From Candidatus Bathyarchaeota archaeon (GTDB lineage: Archaea; Thermoproteota; Bathyarchaeia; Bathyarchaeales; SOJC01): a stretch of 34,279 nt of DNA. Location: NCBI GenBank assembly GCA_020352645.1, contig CP070683.1, positions 917,424-951,702 of the forward strand, given 5' to 3'. Numbering within the stretch: the first letter of the stretch is position 1; each line of letters begins with the position of its first letter. A model generated the notes under the pieces. The model was not told the origin of the DNA. It searched no databases and saw nothing but the letters and a program-made list of their open reading frames with translations. Made by a program: the position numbers and the translations under genes. Shown piece by piece: positions 17,191-26,020 of the stretch.

Positions 17191-18945
17191 ATGAGAAAGA
17201 TAATGTTATTCTTTGTGTTACTAGCGTTCTCGCTAACACTAATTCCAGCATTGGTCCCAAACGATGCTTACGGAGCTACCTCGACGCTCATTCAGGTGGA
17301 CAGGATAGATCGCATTGTTACACCTCTTTATGGGGGTCTTCTTCTCGTCAACGACACTGTAAGAATATCCCCCACTGCTGTGAACGCTGTAATCAGGGAT
17401 TTTTCTCTGGGATTTCCTCTGAGCTATAGATCAAACCTTCAACTTGCTATCGCGTATGGCGAAGATCCAGATACGCTACTGGATGTGTTTCTTGACACAG
17501 GGATAGGAGTGATCGGTTACTATGGGATAACAGTAGCTTTTCCTGAAGAAACTCAGAATGCGCTTTATGAGGGGCAACCACATGTGTTCACAGTTGTGTG
17601 GCTATTTCAGGACTTGATTGAATCATCTACGAAGGCCGTGAATGAAACCACAGAGTATGTATTCACATTTGATTTTCCCGTACTTCCCTCTCTAGCTCAA
17701 GAAGCTTCAATCTGCAACACAACTGTTGTCCTACCTGAGAGAACGACATTGAACCAGAGTGGGTTTGCTTTTGAAGTAATTCAACAGGACGACGTACATT
17801 ATTTAGGATACGTAAGAAGCCCGCTTCCAGCTTTTTCTCACACATCCGCAGAGATCAGCTTCAGTTCTGGAGACAAAGATCTTTTTGCATGCTTTTCCGT
17901 TGAAAAGCTGGAAAGGGAAGTGGGTGTCGATACTAGTGGTCGAATCTCGTTCTCGGATCGATTTCTACTGGAGAGCAAGACTGCTTTCGCGATCAGCAAA
18001 ATCCGACTGCAGCTACCTGACGACGCGAGTGGAATCTCTGCATTTGATGAACAAGGAGCAAAGCTGCTTACCAACGTCGCAGTAAACACTTCAAGTGTCT
18101 ATGAAATTTCCCTTGATTTGCTCGTGGGTCAATCGAGAAGTTTCAACCTGGTGTACGACTTGTCTGTTGATGACTCTCTTAATCAGCAAGACTCACAAGC
18201 CTACAGATTCGATCTACGTATCCCTGAGGAGCTGCAGCTAATGCTGATCGATTTCAGACTGAGGATAGTGTTTCCCGAAGGTGCGATTATTGAAGCTTTC
18301 CCAGATGGGAGATTCAGTATTCACAAGGATGTTTTTCAGGAAACTCTTCTTCTGTCGCAACCAAATGTAACATGGTTTGAAAAGGAAGTGTGGGATTTCT
18401 CATTTAGCTACTCTCCTTTCTGGGCATCCTTTAGACCTACCCTGTGGACAACGGCTTTTGTTGTAATCGGGTCGATCATAGCTTTTGCTTGGAAGAGACC
18501 GAAAGCTCCCGCGTCTGTTTCAGTAATTCTTGTGCCGAGGGAAACCTTGAATGAATTTATAGAGACGTATGAAGAAAAGAACAGAACCCTTTCTGATATG
18601 GAGCACCTCAAACAAAGGGCTGTGAAGGGAAGAATTTCAAGGCGCCGATATAAAGTTAGAAAGACTACACTGGAGAACCAAGTCTCTGGGTTATCCAAGA
18701 GACTGGCTGACCTTCGGAAGAAGATTGTAAGCAGCGGGGCGAAATATGTCGCTGTCATGAGACAGCTTGAGGTCGCAGAAACTCAGCTTGACAACATTGA
18801 GGCAGACATTAGGCGGATTGAGATACGATTCAAGCGAGGAGAGTTTTCCGCTCAAACCTATCGACAACTGCTTGAGAACGATCTGCGACGAAAAGAGAGA
18901 GCAAGAACAACCATTGAGGGCGTTCTTCTTAGGCTTAGAGAGTAG
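17191..18945 (+). CDS. Secreted/membrane-anchored protein with C-terminal coiled coil
   Basis: I do not recognise a named family. The 584-residue protein begins with a signal peptide (a basic start, then LFFVLLAFSLTLIPALV and a possible cleavage site near AYGA). About 390 residues of predicted extracellular, beta-rich sequence follow. A single membrane segment (TTAFVVIGSIIAFAW) lies at about 418-433. The cytoplasmic part from about 450 to the end is highly charged and helical, with heptad-like coiled coil (for example EVAETQLDNIEADIRRIEI). Topology is thus outside-in. ATG at 17191 is chosen because GAGG at 17180-17183 is correctly spaced for it; the ATG at 17185 lies one base after that motif. 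It stands alone between its own promoter and the ferredoxin gene. It could be an envelope sensor or anchor, but this is only inferred from topology. Confidence 0.8.
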   Translation: MRKIMLFFVLLAFSLTLIPALVPNDAYGATSTLIQVDRIDRIVTPLYGGLLLVNDTVRISPTAVNAVIRDFSLGFPLSYRSNLQLAIAYGEDPDTLLDVFLDTGIGVIGYYGITVAFPEETQNALYEGQPHVFTVVWLFQDLIESSTKAVNETTEYVFTFDFPVLPSLAQEASICNTTVVLPERTTLNQSGFAFEVIQQDDVHYLGYVRSPLPAFSHTSAEISFSSGDKDLFACFSVEKLEREVGVDTSGRISFSDRFLLESKTAFAISKIRLQLPDDASGISAFDEQGAKLLTNVAVNTSSVYEISLDLLVGQSRSFNLVYDLSVDDSLNQQDSQAYRFDLRIPEELQLMLIDFRLRIVFPEGAIIEAFPDGRFSIHKDVFQETLLLSQPNVTWFEKEVWDFSFSYSPFWASFRPTLWTTAFVVIGSIIAFAWKRPKAPASVSVILVPRETLNEFIETYEEKNRTLSDMEHLKQRAVKGRISRRRYKVRKTTLENQVSGLSKRLADLRKKIVSSGAKYVAVMRQLEVAETQLDNIEADIRRIEIRFKRGEFSAQTYRQLLENDLRRKERARTTIEGVLLRLRE

Positions 18946-18972
18946 AGATGCGGATTGAAGCCGTCCTGAATG

Positions 18973-18980
18973 TTTTTATT
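18973..18980 (+). promoter_or_regulatory. Candidate TATA box for the ferredoxin gene
   Basis: TTTTTATT lies about 43 bases before the ATG and is followed by the small palindrome GAGAT-C-ATCTC at 18984-18994, between the TATA box and the expected transcription start near 19003. Confidence 0.4.
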
Positions 18981-19019
18981 CTTGAGATCATCTCATCTTG
19001 TTTCTGCTAAGGTGGAAGA

Positions 19020-19202
19020 ATGGTAGAAATTCAAGTGAGTACAGAGAAATGCGATGCCTGCAACACTTGTATCGATACATGCCCTGTGGAAGTGTACGAG
19101 ATTAAGGATGGAAAATCTGTACCTGCTAGACAGGGGGAATGCCTAGCATGCAAAGCCTGCGAAGCGCAGTGTCCAAACGGAGCAATACAGGTGACTGAGT
19201 AA
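19020..19202 (+). CDS. 2[4Fe-4S] ferredoxin
   Basis: This 60-residue protein has the two cluster motifs of a bacterial-type ferredoxin: CDACNTCIDTCP and CLACKACEAQCP. It is a soluble low-potential electron carrier, the kind that exchanges electrons with 2-oxoacid oxidoreductases or the Hdr complex. The start is supported by GGTGGA about eight bases upstream. It is the only gene on its transcript and converges with the HDAC-family gene with two bases between the stop codons. Being 2.7 kb from the hdr operon, it may or may not feed it. Confidence 0.93.
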   Translation: MVEIQVSTEKCDACNTCIDTCPVEVYEIKDGKSVPARQGECLACKACEAQCPNGAIQVTE

Positions 19203-19204
19203 GG

Positions 19205-20278
19205 TCAAAGCTCCAGACTCCAGAAAGCCGATTGCATACGCTTTGCTTCTTTAATTACTTTCTCCGCTCTCTTGTCAGCTCTGGGACTCCTGGGCAGATT
19301 CATCTCTTCCATTGTCTCATAATGAAATCCGGCCATTTCAGAAATCGCGGATAATGCGAGCCAGCCAAGACAGCCAAGATCATAACCACCTTCTAGCAGA
19401 GCGACGAATCGAGACTCACTGAATTCCGCTGCAACGTTTATCATTCTCCTAAAAGCCATGATATAGGCCGTTGCGGAAAGATTGAGTCTTGCGACTGGGT
19501 CACCGTAGTAGCCATCAAAGCCTGCGGACATTAATACGAATTCCGGCCTGTATTGCTTTGCAACTGGCACCACAACCTCGGCAATGGCTTTCAAATATGG
19601 CTTGTCACCTGTGTATAACGGAAAAGGAACATTGACAGTATATCCCAATCCATCGCACTTCCCGATCTCGTCAATAAACCCAGTCCCTGGAAAATCTGAA
19701 GGATCTTCATGCAGGCTCATGTACAGGACTCTACTAGTATCGTAGAAAATCTCTTGAGTCCCGTTTCCATGATGAGCGTCTATGTCCAAGATTAGAATTC
19801 GCTTCAGGTGGTGTCTTCTAATCAGATGAGATGCTGCCACAGCTATGTTGTTGAATACGCAGAAACCAGAAGCGTAGTATGGTCCTGCGTGGTGTCCGGG
19901 CGGCCTAACCAAGGCGAACGCGTTTCTAAACTGTTTTTTCGCCACCAAGTCCACTGCTTTCAATGCGCCTCCAACAGCGTAGCGGGCAACCTCAAAGGTT
20001 CTCTCAGAGGCCACAGTATCCCCCAGGTCAAGTAGTCCCCCTCCAGTTTCACAGACGTGCTTCACCAATCTGATGTGTTCAGGTGCGTGTGTGAGCTCAA
20101 GGTCCTTCAGCGTCGCCAGGCGTGGTTTGACTAGTCTACACCCAACCCCAGTCGAGGATAGATCAAGCTTGTTTACCTCTTTGACTATTACTCTAAGCCG
20201 CTTTGCTGTTTCCGGATGTCCCAAGCCAGTGTAGTGCTCGTAGTATTTTGGTGTAAAAACTATCGCTGTTCTAGGCAT
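19205..20278 (-). CDS. Histone deacetylase family zinc amidohydrolase
   Basis: Members of this family hydrolyse acetyl-lysine or acetylated polyamines with a zinc ion. The 357-residue protein has all catalytic parts: RPPGHHAG with H129-H130, SGFCVFNNIA, LDIDAHHGNGTQ with zinc ligands D167 and H169, SAGFDGYYGDP with D255, and EGGYD with Y299. It therefore looks active. The archaeal substrate could be the chromatin protein Alba, another protein, a polyamine or a small molecule; the sequence does not decide. The ATG lies 19 bases inside the end of the upstream asparagine-synthetase-like gene, so the two are coupled. The last 35 residues are charged and helical, beyond the catalytic core. Confidence 0.92.
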   Translation of the reverse strand: MPRTAIVFTPKYYEHYTGLGHPETAKRLRVIVKEVNKLDLSSTGVGCRLVKPRLATLKDLELTHAPEHIRLVKHVCETGGGLLDLGDTVASERTFEVARYAVGGALKAVDLVAKKQFRNAFALVRPPGHHAGPYYASGFCVFNNIAVAASHLIRRHHLKRILILDIDAHHGNGTQEIFYDTSRVLYMSLHEDPSDFPGTGFIDEIGKCDGLGYTVNVPFPLYTGDKPYLKAIAEVVVPVAKQYRPEFVLMSAGFDGYYGDPVARLNLSATAYIMAFRRMINVAAEFSESRFVALLEGGYDLGCLGWLALSAISEMAGFHYETMEEMNLPRSPRADKRAEKVIKEAKRMQSAFWSLEL

Positions 20279-21732
20279 TCCCCTTTCGTCCTACTATAGA
20301 CTTCTCCGAGAATCCCATGGAGATATCGTCGCAAAGTCAACCGTCTCTTTTTCGCAAGCTTCTTCAAGGCTTTGTTCACGCCAGTTGTGTATTGTATAGC
20401 CCTTTTCTTCTTTTCAGCTATGAACCTTGGCACTCCGATTTCTCTGGCCAACCGTCTGAGAATTCTCTTTCGTAAAGGGTCAACTGTGGATCTAATCTTT
20501 AGTTTTGTGGGAAGACTCAGAGCTAGGTGGATTGTTTCCCAATCGACAAATGGCATTCTTAGTTCGATTTTGTTAAAGGCGCACACTTTGTTGTCTCTCT
20601 GCATGTTTCTCTCGTGGGAAGAGATCAGATCTGTGAAAATCTTCTTCTGTAGACCGTCATGGCCATGCTTCGCGTATTCCTTGAGGTAGATATGATATCC
20701 TCCGAAGAGCTCATCAGCTCCCTGCCCAGTCATCAATACGTGAAACCCAAGTTTGGCGGTCTGCTCAGCAGCCCAGAAGAGAGGTGCTGCAATACTAGCT
20801 TGCAGAGGACTAGAATCTTCAATTAACCATAAAACCTTTGGCAAGTCTATTTCCAAGTCTTCAATGGAATACTCTGCAAAGCTTAAGGGCAACCTCAGGG
20901 CGTTGGCAGCACGCTTGACAAAGGCAGTTTCTTCCTGGTTCTCCATTGATACATAGATTAGATGCGGGTCACTATCTGATTGCATTGCGAGATAAGCAAT
21001 TATACTGCTGTCAATCCCACCGGAAAACGCTATTGCAGTATTTTCTACATCCGAAACACGTTCCATTGTTGAGTGATACAGGGTGCTCTTGAGCTTCTCA
21101 ACCGCTGTTTTCATTGTAATCTTTTGGAGGCAAGGTTGTTTGATTGCTTTTGCATTCTTGAAGTGAAATCCCTTTTGAGTTATGGTCGCGGATTTTCCGG
21201 GTGGGAATGGATATGTCTGTGTAATGCCTATTCTCCAAAGGGCTTTTCGTTCTGAAGCTACGGCGGAAAAACTCTTGTTCTCTCCGAAGTATAGTGGACA
21301 TGATCCAATCGGATCTCGCCCTACAACGACTCCGTTCTTTTCATTGATCGCAAAAACATAGTCACCACTAAGCTCTCTTATTAGATGAGTCGACTTGTCC
21401 CTATTGTGTTCTAGATCTTGAATGATAGATTCCAGTTCACTTCTAGAAATTGTTGGAAAAAGCCGGCCTTCTAGAGCGAAAGAAAAATTATTCTCAAGGA
21501 TCAGTTGGGCTTCATCTGTGGGCAAAATGTCATAGGAATTTTGCCCAATTAGAGCCGAAGCTTCAATGCTTTCTTGCTTAAGCTGTTGCAGATTTTCTTT
21601 CATTGTGATCTGATCTGGCATGGCAACTGCGCAAGCACTAACGCCCCTATGCTCGAGAGTCTGAAGCATAAGGATGAGAACATCAGAGATATTCGTGCAC
21701 CTTTTGCCTACAACCGCGGCCAGAGCACCCAT
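20260..21732 (-). CDS. Asparagine synthetase-like protein lacking the glutaminase cysteine
   Basis: Asparagine synthetase B hydrolyses glutamine in an N-terminal domain and adenylates aspartate in a C-terminal domain. In this 490-residue protein the synthetase part is intact: PP-loop FSGGIDSSII with SGGIDSS at 237-243, GQGADELFGGY at about 345 and ELRMPFVDWE. The N-terminal domain keeps its fold (LEHRG, LSGDYVFAI, RDPIGSCPLYF) but residue 2 is glycine where the family has the catalytic cysteine, the HRGPD motif reads HRGVS, and the NGEIYN motif is replaced by LEGRL. The start is secure: GAGGAGGAT lies six bases before the ATG. It should not use glutamine; ammonia or another amine would be needed. 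The C-terminus is strongly basic. Downstream coupling to the HDAC-family gene suggests a shared pathway. It may not make asparagine at all. Confidence 0.85.
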   Translation of the reverse strand: MGALAAVVGKRCTNISDVLILMLQTLEHRGVSACAVAMPDQITMKENLQQLKQESIEASALIGQNSYDILPTDEAQLILENNFSFALEGRLFPTISRSELESIIQDLEHNRDKSTHLIRELSGDYVFAINEKNGVVVGRDPIGSCPLYFGENKSFSAVASERKALWRIGITQTYPFPPGKSATITQKGFHFKNAKAIKQPCLQKITMKTAVEKLKSTLYHSTMERVSDVENTAIAFSGGIDSSIIAYLAMQSDSDPHLIYVSMENQEETAFVKRAANALRLPLSFAEYSIEDLEIDLPKVLWLIEDSSPLQASIAAPLFWAAEQTAKLGFHVLMTGQGADELFGGYHIYLKEYAKHGHDGLQKKIFTDLISSHERNMQRDNKVCAFNKIELRMPFVDWETIHLALSLPTKLKIRSTVDPLRKRILRRLAREIGVPRFIAEKKKRAIQYTTGVNKALKKLAKKRRLTLRRYLHGILGEVYSRTKGECLEQR

Positions 21733-21824
21733 CTGGTATCCTCCTCAGACGATAGAATAAGCGAAAACGCTAAAAAGCTAATCCTTAAAGCAGCATAATG
21801 CAAACTTGCTTTGGGGGAACTTGG

Positions 21825-23186
21825 ATGACGATTCTTCCCATTGATACAGGACGTTACGGAACAAGAGAAATGAAGCTGGTTTTCGATGAAAAGAACAAGC
21901 TTCAGAGGATGCTAGATGTTGAAGCTGCCCTCGCGTGGGCTCACGCTGAAGTAGGAGAGATCCCTCGAAAAGACGCTGATTACATTGCGAGCAAAGCCTC
22001 AACAAGATACGTTAAACTTAAACGTGTCAAAGAAATCGAACAAGAAATCAGGCACGAGACCGCGTCAGTTGTAAGAGCTCTATCGGAACAATGCAGCTCC
22101 AGCAGCGCTTACGTTCATCTTGGTGCCACAAGCTATGACATAATTGACACTGCAAACGCGCTTCTGCTGAAAGAGGCTATCACCCTCATATGCGAAAAGC
22201 AGGTTGCCTTGCAGAAGGTTCTCATTAAGAAGGCTGATAGATACAAGAAGACCATAATAATAGGCAGGACGCATGGGCAACATGCTTTGCCGACCACGCT
22301 TGGCTTTAAATTTGCGGTGTGGATGCGTGAGAATGCTAGAAACATCGAAAGGCTAGAACAATGTGCTGAACGCTTGCTGGTTGGAAAAATGACTGGTGCT
22401 GTGGGCACTCAAGCTGGACTAGGGCAACATGGCACAAGAATTCAAGAACTTGTCATGAAACGACTCGGAATAGGCTATGCCGACATTTCCACACAGATCT
22501 TACAGAGAGATCGCCACGCAGAACTTGTTTGCTTACTAGCCATCATTGCATCCTCTCTAGATAACATAGCTTCAGAGATTCGGGAGTTGCAGCGTCCAGA
22601 AATCGCAGAAGCATTTGAAGCCTTTGAGTACAAAAAGCAAGTAGGCAGTTCTTCAATGTCTCAGAAACGAAACCCAGAGATCAGTGAACGAATATGCGGG
22701 CTGGCAAAGATTTTGAGGGGCTTAGTTGTTCCCTCACTCGAAAACGTTACAACTTGGCATGAAAGAGACCTTACTCAATCCTCATCTGAGCGTTTCACAA
22801 TCCCGGAAGCTTGCGTTCTAATCGACTACATTCTATTCCTCGCCATAAACGTCCTTAAGAGCCTGCGAGTTGACGAGAAACAGATGCAGCGAAATCTGAT
22901 GATTACCCAGGGAAGAACAATGGCTGAAGCAATCATGACAATCCTTGTTAAGAAAGGCATGAACCGCCAAGTGGCGCTTGAACTTCTCAGACAACTTACT
23001 GTTGAGAGCGAACTGAAAGGAAGGAATTTCGAAAAGGTTCTTGCCAAAGATGGAAGAGTCCGAGATTTCTTGAATGAGAGAGAAATCCGTGAAGCTTTGA
23101 ACCCTCAGAACTACTTAGGTACAGCTGTTGAACAAGTGAAACTCATGATAGAGAAGACGAAAGAGGAAATTGCAGGAAGACCTTGA
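21825..23186 (+). CDS. purB: Adenylosuccinate lyase
   Basis: PurB catalyses two fumarate eliminations, one in IMP synthesis (SAICAR to AICAR) and one from adenylosuccinate to AMP. The 453-residue protein has the N-terminal PIDTGRYGTREMKLVFDE, the HLGATSYDIIDTA motif, the GRTHGQHALPTT motif and the superfamily signature GSSSMSQKRNPE with its catalytic serine loop. ATG at 21825 is chosen because the family begins just before PIDxGRYG and GGGGGA lies upstream; the ATG at 21798 would add nine unrelated residues. It is divergent from the AsnB-like gene (spacer of 92 bases) and converges with the polyprenyl synthase gene with nine bases between them. Confidence 0.95.
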   Translation: MTILPIDTGRYGTREMKLVFDEKNKLQRMLDVEAALAWAHAEVGEIPRKDADYIASKASTRYVKLKRVKEIEQEIRHETASVVRALSEQCSSSSAYVHLGATSYDIIDTANALLLKEAITLICEKQVALQKVLIKKADRYKKTIIIGRTHGQHALPTTLGFKFAVWMRENARNIERLEQCAERLLVGKMTGAVGTQAGLGQHGTRIQELVMKRLGIGYADISTQILQRDRHAELVCLLAIIASSLDNIASEIRELQRPEIAEAFEAFEYKKQVGSSSMSQKRNPEISERICGLAKILRGLVVPSLENVTTWHERDLTQSSSERFTIPEACVLIDYILFLAINVLKSLRVDEKQMQRNLMITQGRTMAEAIMTILVKKGMNRQVALELLRQLTVESELKGRNFEKVLAKDGRVRDFLNEREIREALNPQNYLGTAVEQVKLMIEKTKEEIAGRP

Positions 23187-23195
23187 GTCCTATTC

Positions 23196-23978
23196 TTAGG
23201 CACCAAACCTGCGTTTGCGTTGCTGATAGGTTCTAATCGCCCGTAGCAAGTCTATTCGCCTAAAATCGGGCCAAAACACATCCAGGAAACACAGCTCACT
23301 GTAGGCACTCTGCCAGAGCAGGAATCCACTCAGTCGTTCTTCTCCACTTGTTCTTATTATCAAGTCAGGATCAGGCTTTGGCATATAGGCCGTGTACAAG
23401 AACTTCTCAAATGTGTCTTCAGTTATCTTCTCGATAGGCAACTCACCAAACTTCACTTTCTCAGCAATCTTCTTAGCGGCATCAACTATCTCCGCTCTTC
23501 CTCCATAGGCCAAGGCCACCGTCAAGAACTGGTTGCTATGCTTCTGCGTAGATTCCTCGACCTTGCGGATTAACTCCTGCAGCTTTTTAGGCAAGAGTTC
23601 GATTCTTCCGATAACTTTCACTCGAACTTTGGCCTTCTGAATTCTTTCATCCACCAAAACATCCTGCAGTTTCTTTTCTGCGATTCGCAGAATCTCTTGA
23701 ACCTCGCTTGGAGCACGATTAAAATTCTCAGTGGAGAAAGAATACAATGTGACACAATGCACACCCAAGTCCAAACACCAGTCAAGTAGCTGACTAACCC
23801 TGTCAGCTCCATATAGGTGGCCAATCTTGGAATCGAGAAGTCTGCTCGCTGCCCAACGCCTGTTTCCATCCAGAATGATTGCTATATGCTCAGGCATTTT
23901 GCCTCCTTTTACTTGGTGCCACAGCCATCCTTCATAAATTCTATAAGCACCAATAGCTGAGAGCAATCCTTTAAGCAT
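23196..23978 (-). CDS. uppS: Polyprenyl diphosphate synthase, cis type (UppS family)
   Basis: Cis-prenyltransferases build the long polyprenyl diphosphate that carries glycans across the membrane; archaea use geranylgeranyl diphosphate as primer. The 260-residue protein has ILDGNRRWA with catalytic D37, LYSFSTENFNR, LTVALAYGGRAEIVDA and the PDLIIRTSGEERLSGFLLWQ region followed by SELCF and FWPDFR. A 28-residue N-terminal extension (LLSAIGAYRIYEGWLWHQV) is hydrophobic to amphipathic and may touch the membrane, which is usual in archaeal members. It is the last gene of a minus-strand trio, 12 bases after the methylthioadenosine phosphorylase stop. Confidence 0.94.
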   Translation of the reverse strand: MLKGLLSAIGAYRIYEGWLWHQVKGGKMPEHIAIILDGNRRWAASRLLDSKIGHLYGADRVSQLLDWCLDLGVHCVTLYSFSTENFNRAPSEVQEILRIAEKKLQDVLVDERIQKAKVRVKVIGRIELLPKKLQELIRKVEESTQKHSNQFLTVALAYGGRAEIVDAAKKIAEKVKFGELPIEKITEDTFEKFLYTAYMPKPDPDLIIRTSGEERLSGFLLWQSAYSELCFLDVFWPDFRRIDLLRAIRTYQQRKRRFGA

Positions 23979-23990
23979 GAATTTGAAACC

Positions 23991-24812
23991 TCAAAGCCGT
24001 GCATTTTCTAGTGCATGGGCACAAACGCAATTGCGTGTCTTCGGTAATGACATTATGGCTCCTATTAAGACTTCTCTAATAGTAGGCTTCATCCGGTTCG
24101 CTATAGAGGCGAGCTCACTTGTTATCTGTCGATTCTGCAGACCAACAGCCATGTTAGACACATAACAAAGGGAAGCATAACACATCTGCATCTCTCGGGC
24201 CAATGCAGCCTCCGGAACTCCAGTCATACCTACAATGTCGCATCCAAGAGATTGAAGCATCCTGACTTCAGCAGGTGTCTCGTATCGAGGCCCTTCGGTG
24301 CAAGCAAGAACTGCCTCTCCCCAAATCTTCTGTCCCACACGCTCACCTGCCCTCATCAAAACACTGCGAATCTCAGGACAATAGGGATAAGACATATCGA
24401 CGTGTGCAACACGCCCTTCATCATAGAAGGTGCCTTCTCTCAACTTAGTGAAGTCCATGAAGTCCTTTGGAACGACTAAGCTTCCTGGCTTGAGGTTTTG
24501 CGTTAAGGCCCCTACAGCATTCGTGGCAAGAACGCGTTCTACGCCAACTTGGTGTAAGCCGAGAATGTTAGCGCGATAGTTTATGCGATGAGGCGGCACT
24601 GTGTGGCCAGTTTTGTGACGCGGGAGAAAGGCAACTTTCTCTGTTTTGAGTTTGCCAATCGACATTGAAGGTACAAGTCCAAAAGGAGTGCCAACTTGAA
24701 TATGATTGGCTTCATCAAGCAAATCCTCCAGGCCGCTGCCTCCAATGATCCCCACGCTAACTTTGGTCGAACTCTTCAATCTTCTCTTTCCTCTTCTTGA
24801 AGAAGCTGCCAT
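23991..24812 (-). CDS. mtnP: S-methyl-5'-thioadenosine phosphorylase
   Basis: This enzyme cleaves methylthioadenosine, the by-product of polyamine synthesis, into adenine and methylthioribose phosphate. The 273-residue chain shows the purine phosphorylase family 2 pattern: GIIGGSGLEDL, LPRHKTGHTVPPHRINYRAN, ATNAVGAL, TEGPRYETPAEVRM and DIVGMTGVPEAALARE. Archaeal relatives with inosine specificity (MTIP) look similar, so substrate is less certain than family. The ATG at 24812 overlaps the upstream gene by 56 bases and has no ribosome-binding site. The TTG at 24779, preceded by GAGG, is a good alternative and would remove eleven residues. It lies between DUF373 and uppS on one transcript. Confidence 0.92.
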   Translation of the reverse strand: MAASSRRGKRRLKSSTKVSVGIIGGSGLEDLLDEANHIQVGTPFGLVPSMSIGKLKTEKVAFLPRHKTGHTVPPHRINYRANILGLHQVGVERVLATNAVGALTQNLKPGSLVVPKDFMDFTKLREGTFYDEGRVAHVDMSYPYCPEIRSVLMRAGERVGQKIWGEAVLACTEGPRYETPAEVRMLQSLGCDIVGMTGVPEAALAREMQMCYASLCYVSNMAVGLQNRQITSELASIANRMKPTIREVLIGAIMSLPKTRNCVCAHALENARL

Positions 24813-25935
24813 ATTTTATGTTAATTAGAAAGGCTACGAGAGTCATAGCTATAGCCAACATGATGCCGATGAATATTGTGAAGACCAGCTCGGCTCCTGT
24901 TCTTGTTGGATCGATGAATATGCTTGAGACTTGACCGAACAATTGGGAGGACCAAGCGATCACAACAATGAAAACCAGCGTTCGAAGCAGTCGAATGTCC
25001 CGTTCGAAATACCAGCGGACAGCTCTGCCCGATAGCACGACGCAGATTCCGATTACAATTAGATATATACCATGTCTTATGAACTCCCCAACAAATGTGG
25101 GCAGTAGCTGTACCCAGTCCCCGACTGTGGTAGGGGGACTAATGATAGCTGATGCTGCTTCATTCAGCCCAAGAAATACTCCGACACCAGCTGCAATTAT
25201 CCCAGCTGCTACAGCAAAACCTGCAATCTGAACAGGAAGAGGAGGCGGTTCATACTCCCTTATCCACCGAACCAAGCCCATAGCTGTCCTGTCAAGACCG
25301 AACCCTCTCACGAAGAAAATTGCTCCAAGGACTATCAGAAAGGCAATCCAAGTGTAATACAACCAACCTCCCAGATACATAATTGCCAATATTATCAGCA
25401 ATAATCCTGGAACCCCTAGCGCGATCCTAGAGTATCGTGGGTTCTCTGTAATCATTTTGAGATACTTGCCGAAAAGCGCTGCAGTTTCCTCAATTGATTC
25501 GCTGTGCTTGACGATTATTCTCCTAATCGAGGTCACAGGCACTCTTGACTCAACTAGCGGTAACACTGCTTCATCAGAGTAGCCATCCGTCACCAAGATC
25601 ACACTGCTTGCGGGGAATTCTTCTAGAACTTGGTTTAGTTCTCGAACGATCTTTCTATCCGCTTCAACACCAAGCAGTTTAGATCCTGAAACTGTGGCAA
25701 CTTGGAACTTCTCGTGGGGCTGTCCACCTATCTTCAGTTGGTCGTATATGCGAACAGCTTCAAACATAGCGTTGGCGTCTGGCTCTTCGGGATCCTTGAG
25801 CGCAAGAGAGACGGCTGCATCCAAGTTTCTTTTTCGACCTAGTATCGGCGTGCGGTCTTCTGTTATGATGTTTATATCACCGTCTCTATCGACGCAAAGA
25901 ACGATTAGCCATTCTTCCTTTTGTTTTTTCGCCAT
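24757..25935 (-). CDS. DUF373 family archaeal membrane protein
   Basis: DUF373 proteins are conserved in archaea and have no assigned function. In this 392-residue protein a soluble N-terminal domain (about 1-165) begins with LIVLCVDRDGDI and includes EPDANAMFEAVRIYDQL, KIVRELNQVLEEF and SVILVTDGYSDEAVLPLVESRVPV, all typical of the family. About six membrane segments follow, near 171-190, 193-210, 236-257, 286-303, 318-337 and 348-371. The chain ends in a charged cytoplasmic tail. It is the first gene of the minus-strand trio, and its end overlaps the phosphorylase start, so the three are probably one transcript. The N-terminal aspartates (VDRDGD) resemble an acidic nucleotide or metal site, but no activity is known. 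Confidence 0.88.
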   Translation of the reverse strand: MAKKQKEEWLIVLCVDRDGDINIITEDRTPILGRKRNLDAAVSLALKDPEEPDANAMFEAVRIYDQLKIGGQPHEKFQVATVSGSKLLGVEADRKIVRELNQVLEEFPASSVILVTDGYSDEAVLPLVESRVPVTSIRRIIVKHSESIEETAALFGKYLKMITENPRYSRIALGVPGLLLIILAIMYLGGWLYYTWIAFLIVLGAIFFVRGFGLDRTAMGLVRWIREYEPPPLPVQIAGFAVAAGIIAAGVGVFLGLNEAASAIISPPTTVGDWVQLLPTFVGEFIRHGIYLIVIGICVVLSGRAVRWYFERDIRLLRTLVFIVVIAWSSQLFGQVSSIFIDPTRTGAELVFTIFIGIMLAIAMTLVAFLINIKYGSFFKKRKEKIEEFDQS

Positions 25936-26020
25936 CTGCAGCTTCCACTTTTCAGTGCCAGTTTACCAGGGCTTTAACTCTGTACTGGTCTAATATGAAA
26001 CTTCGCGTGTGGTTTAACAT

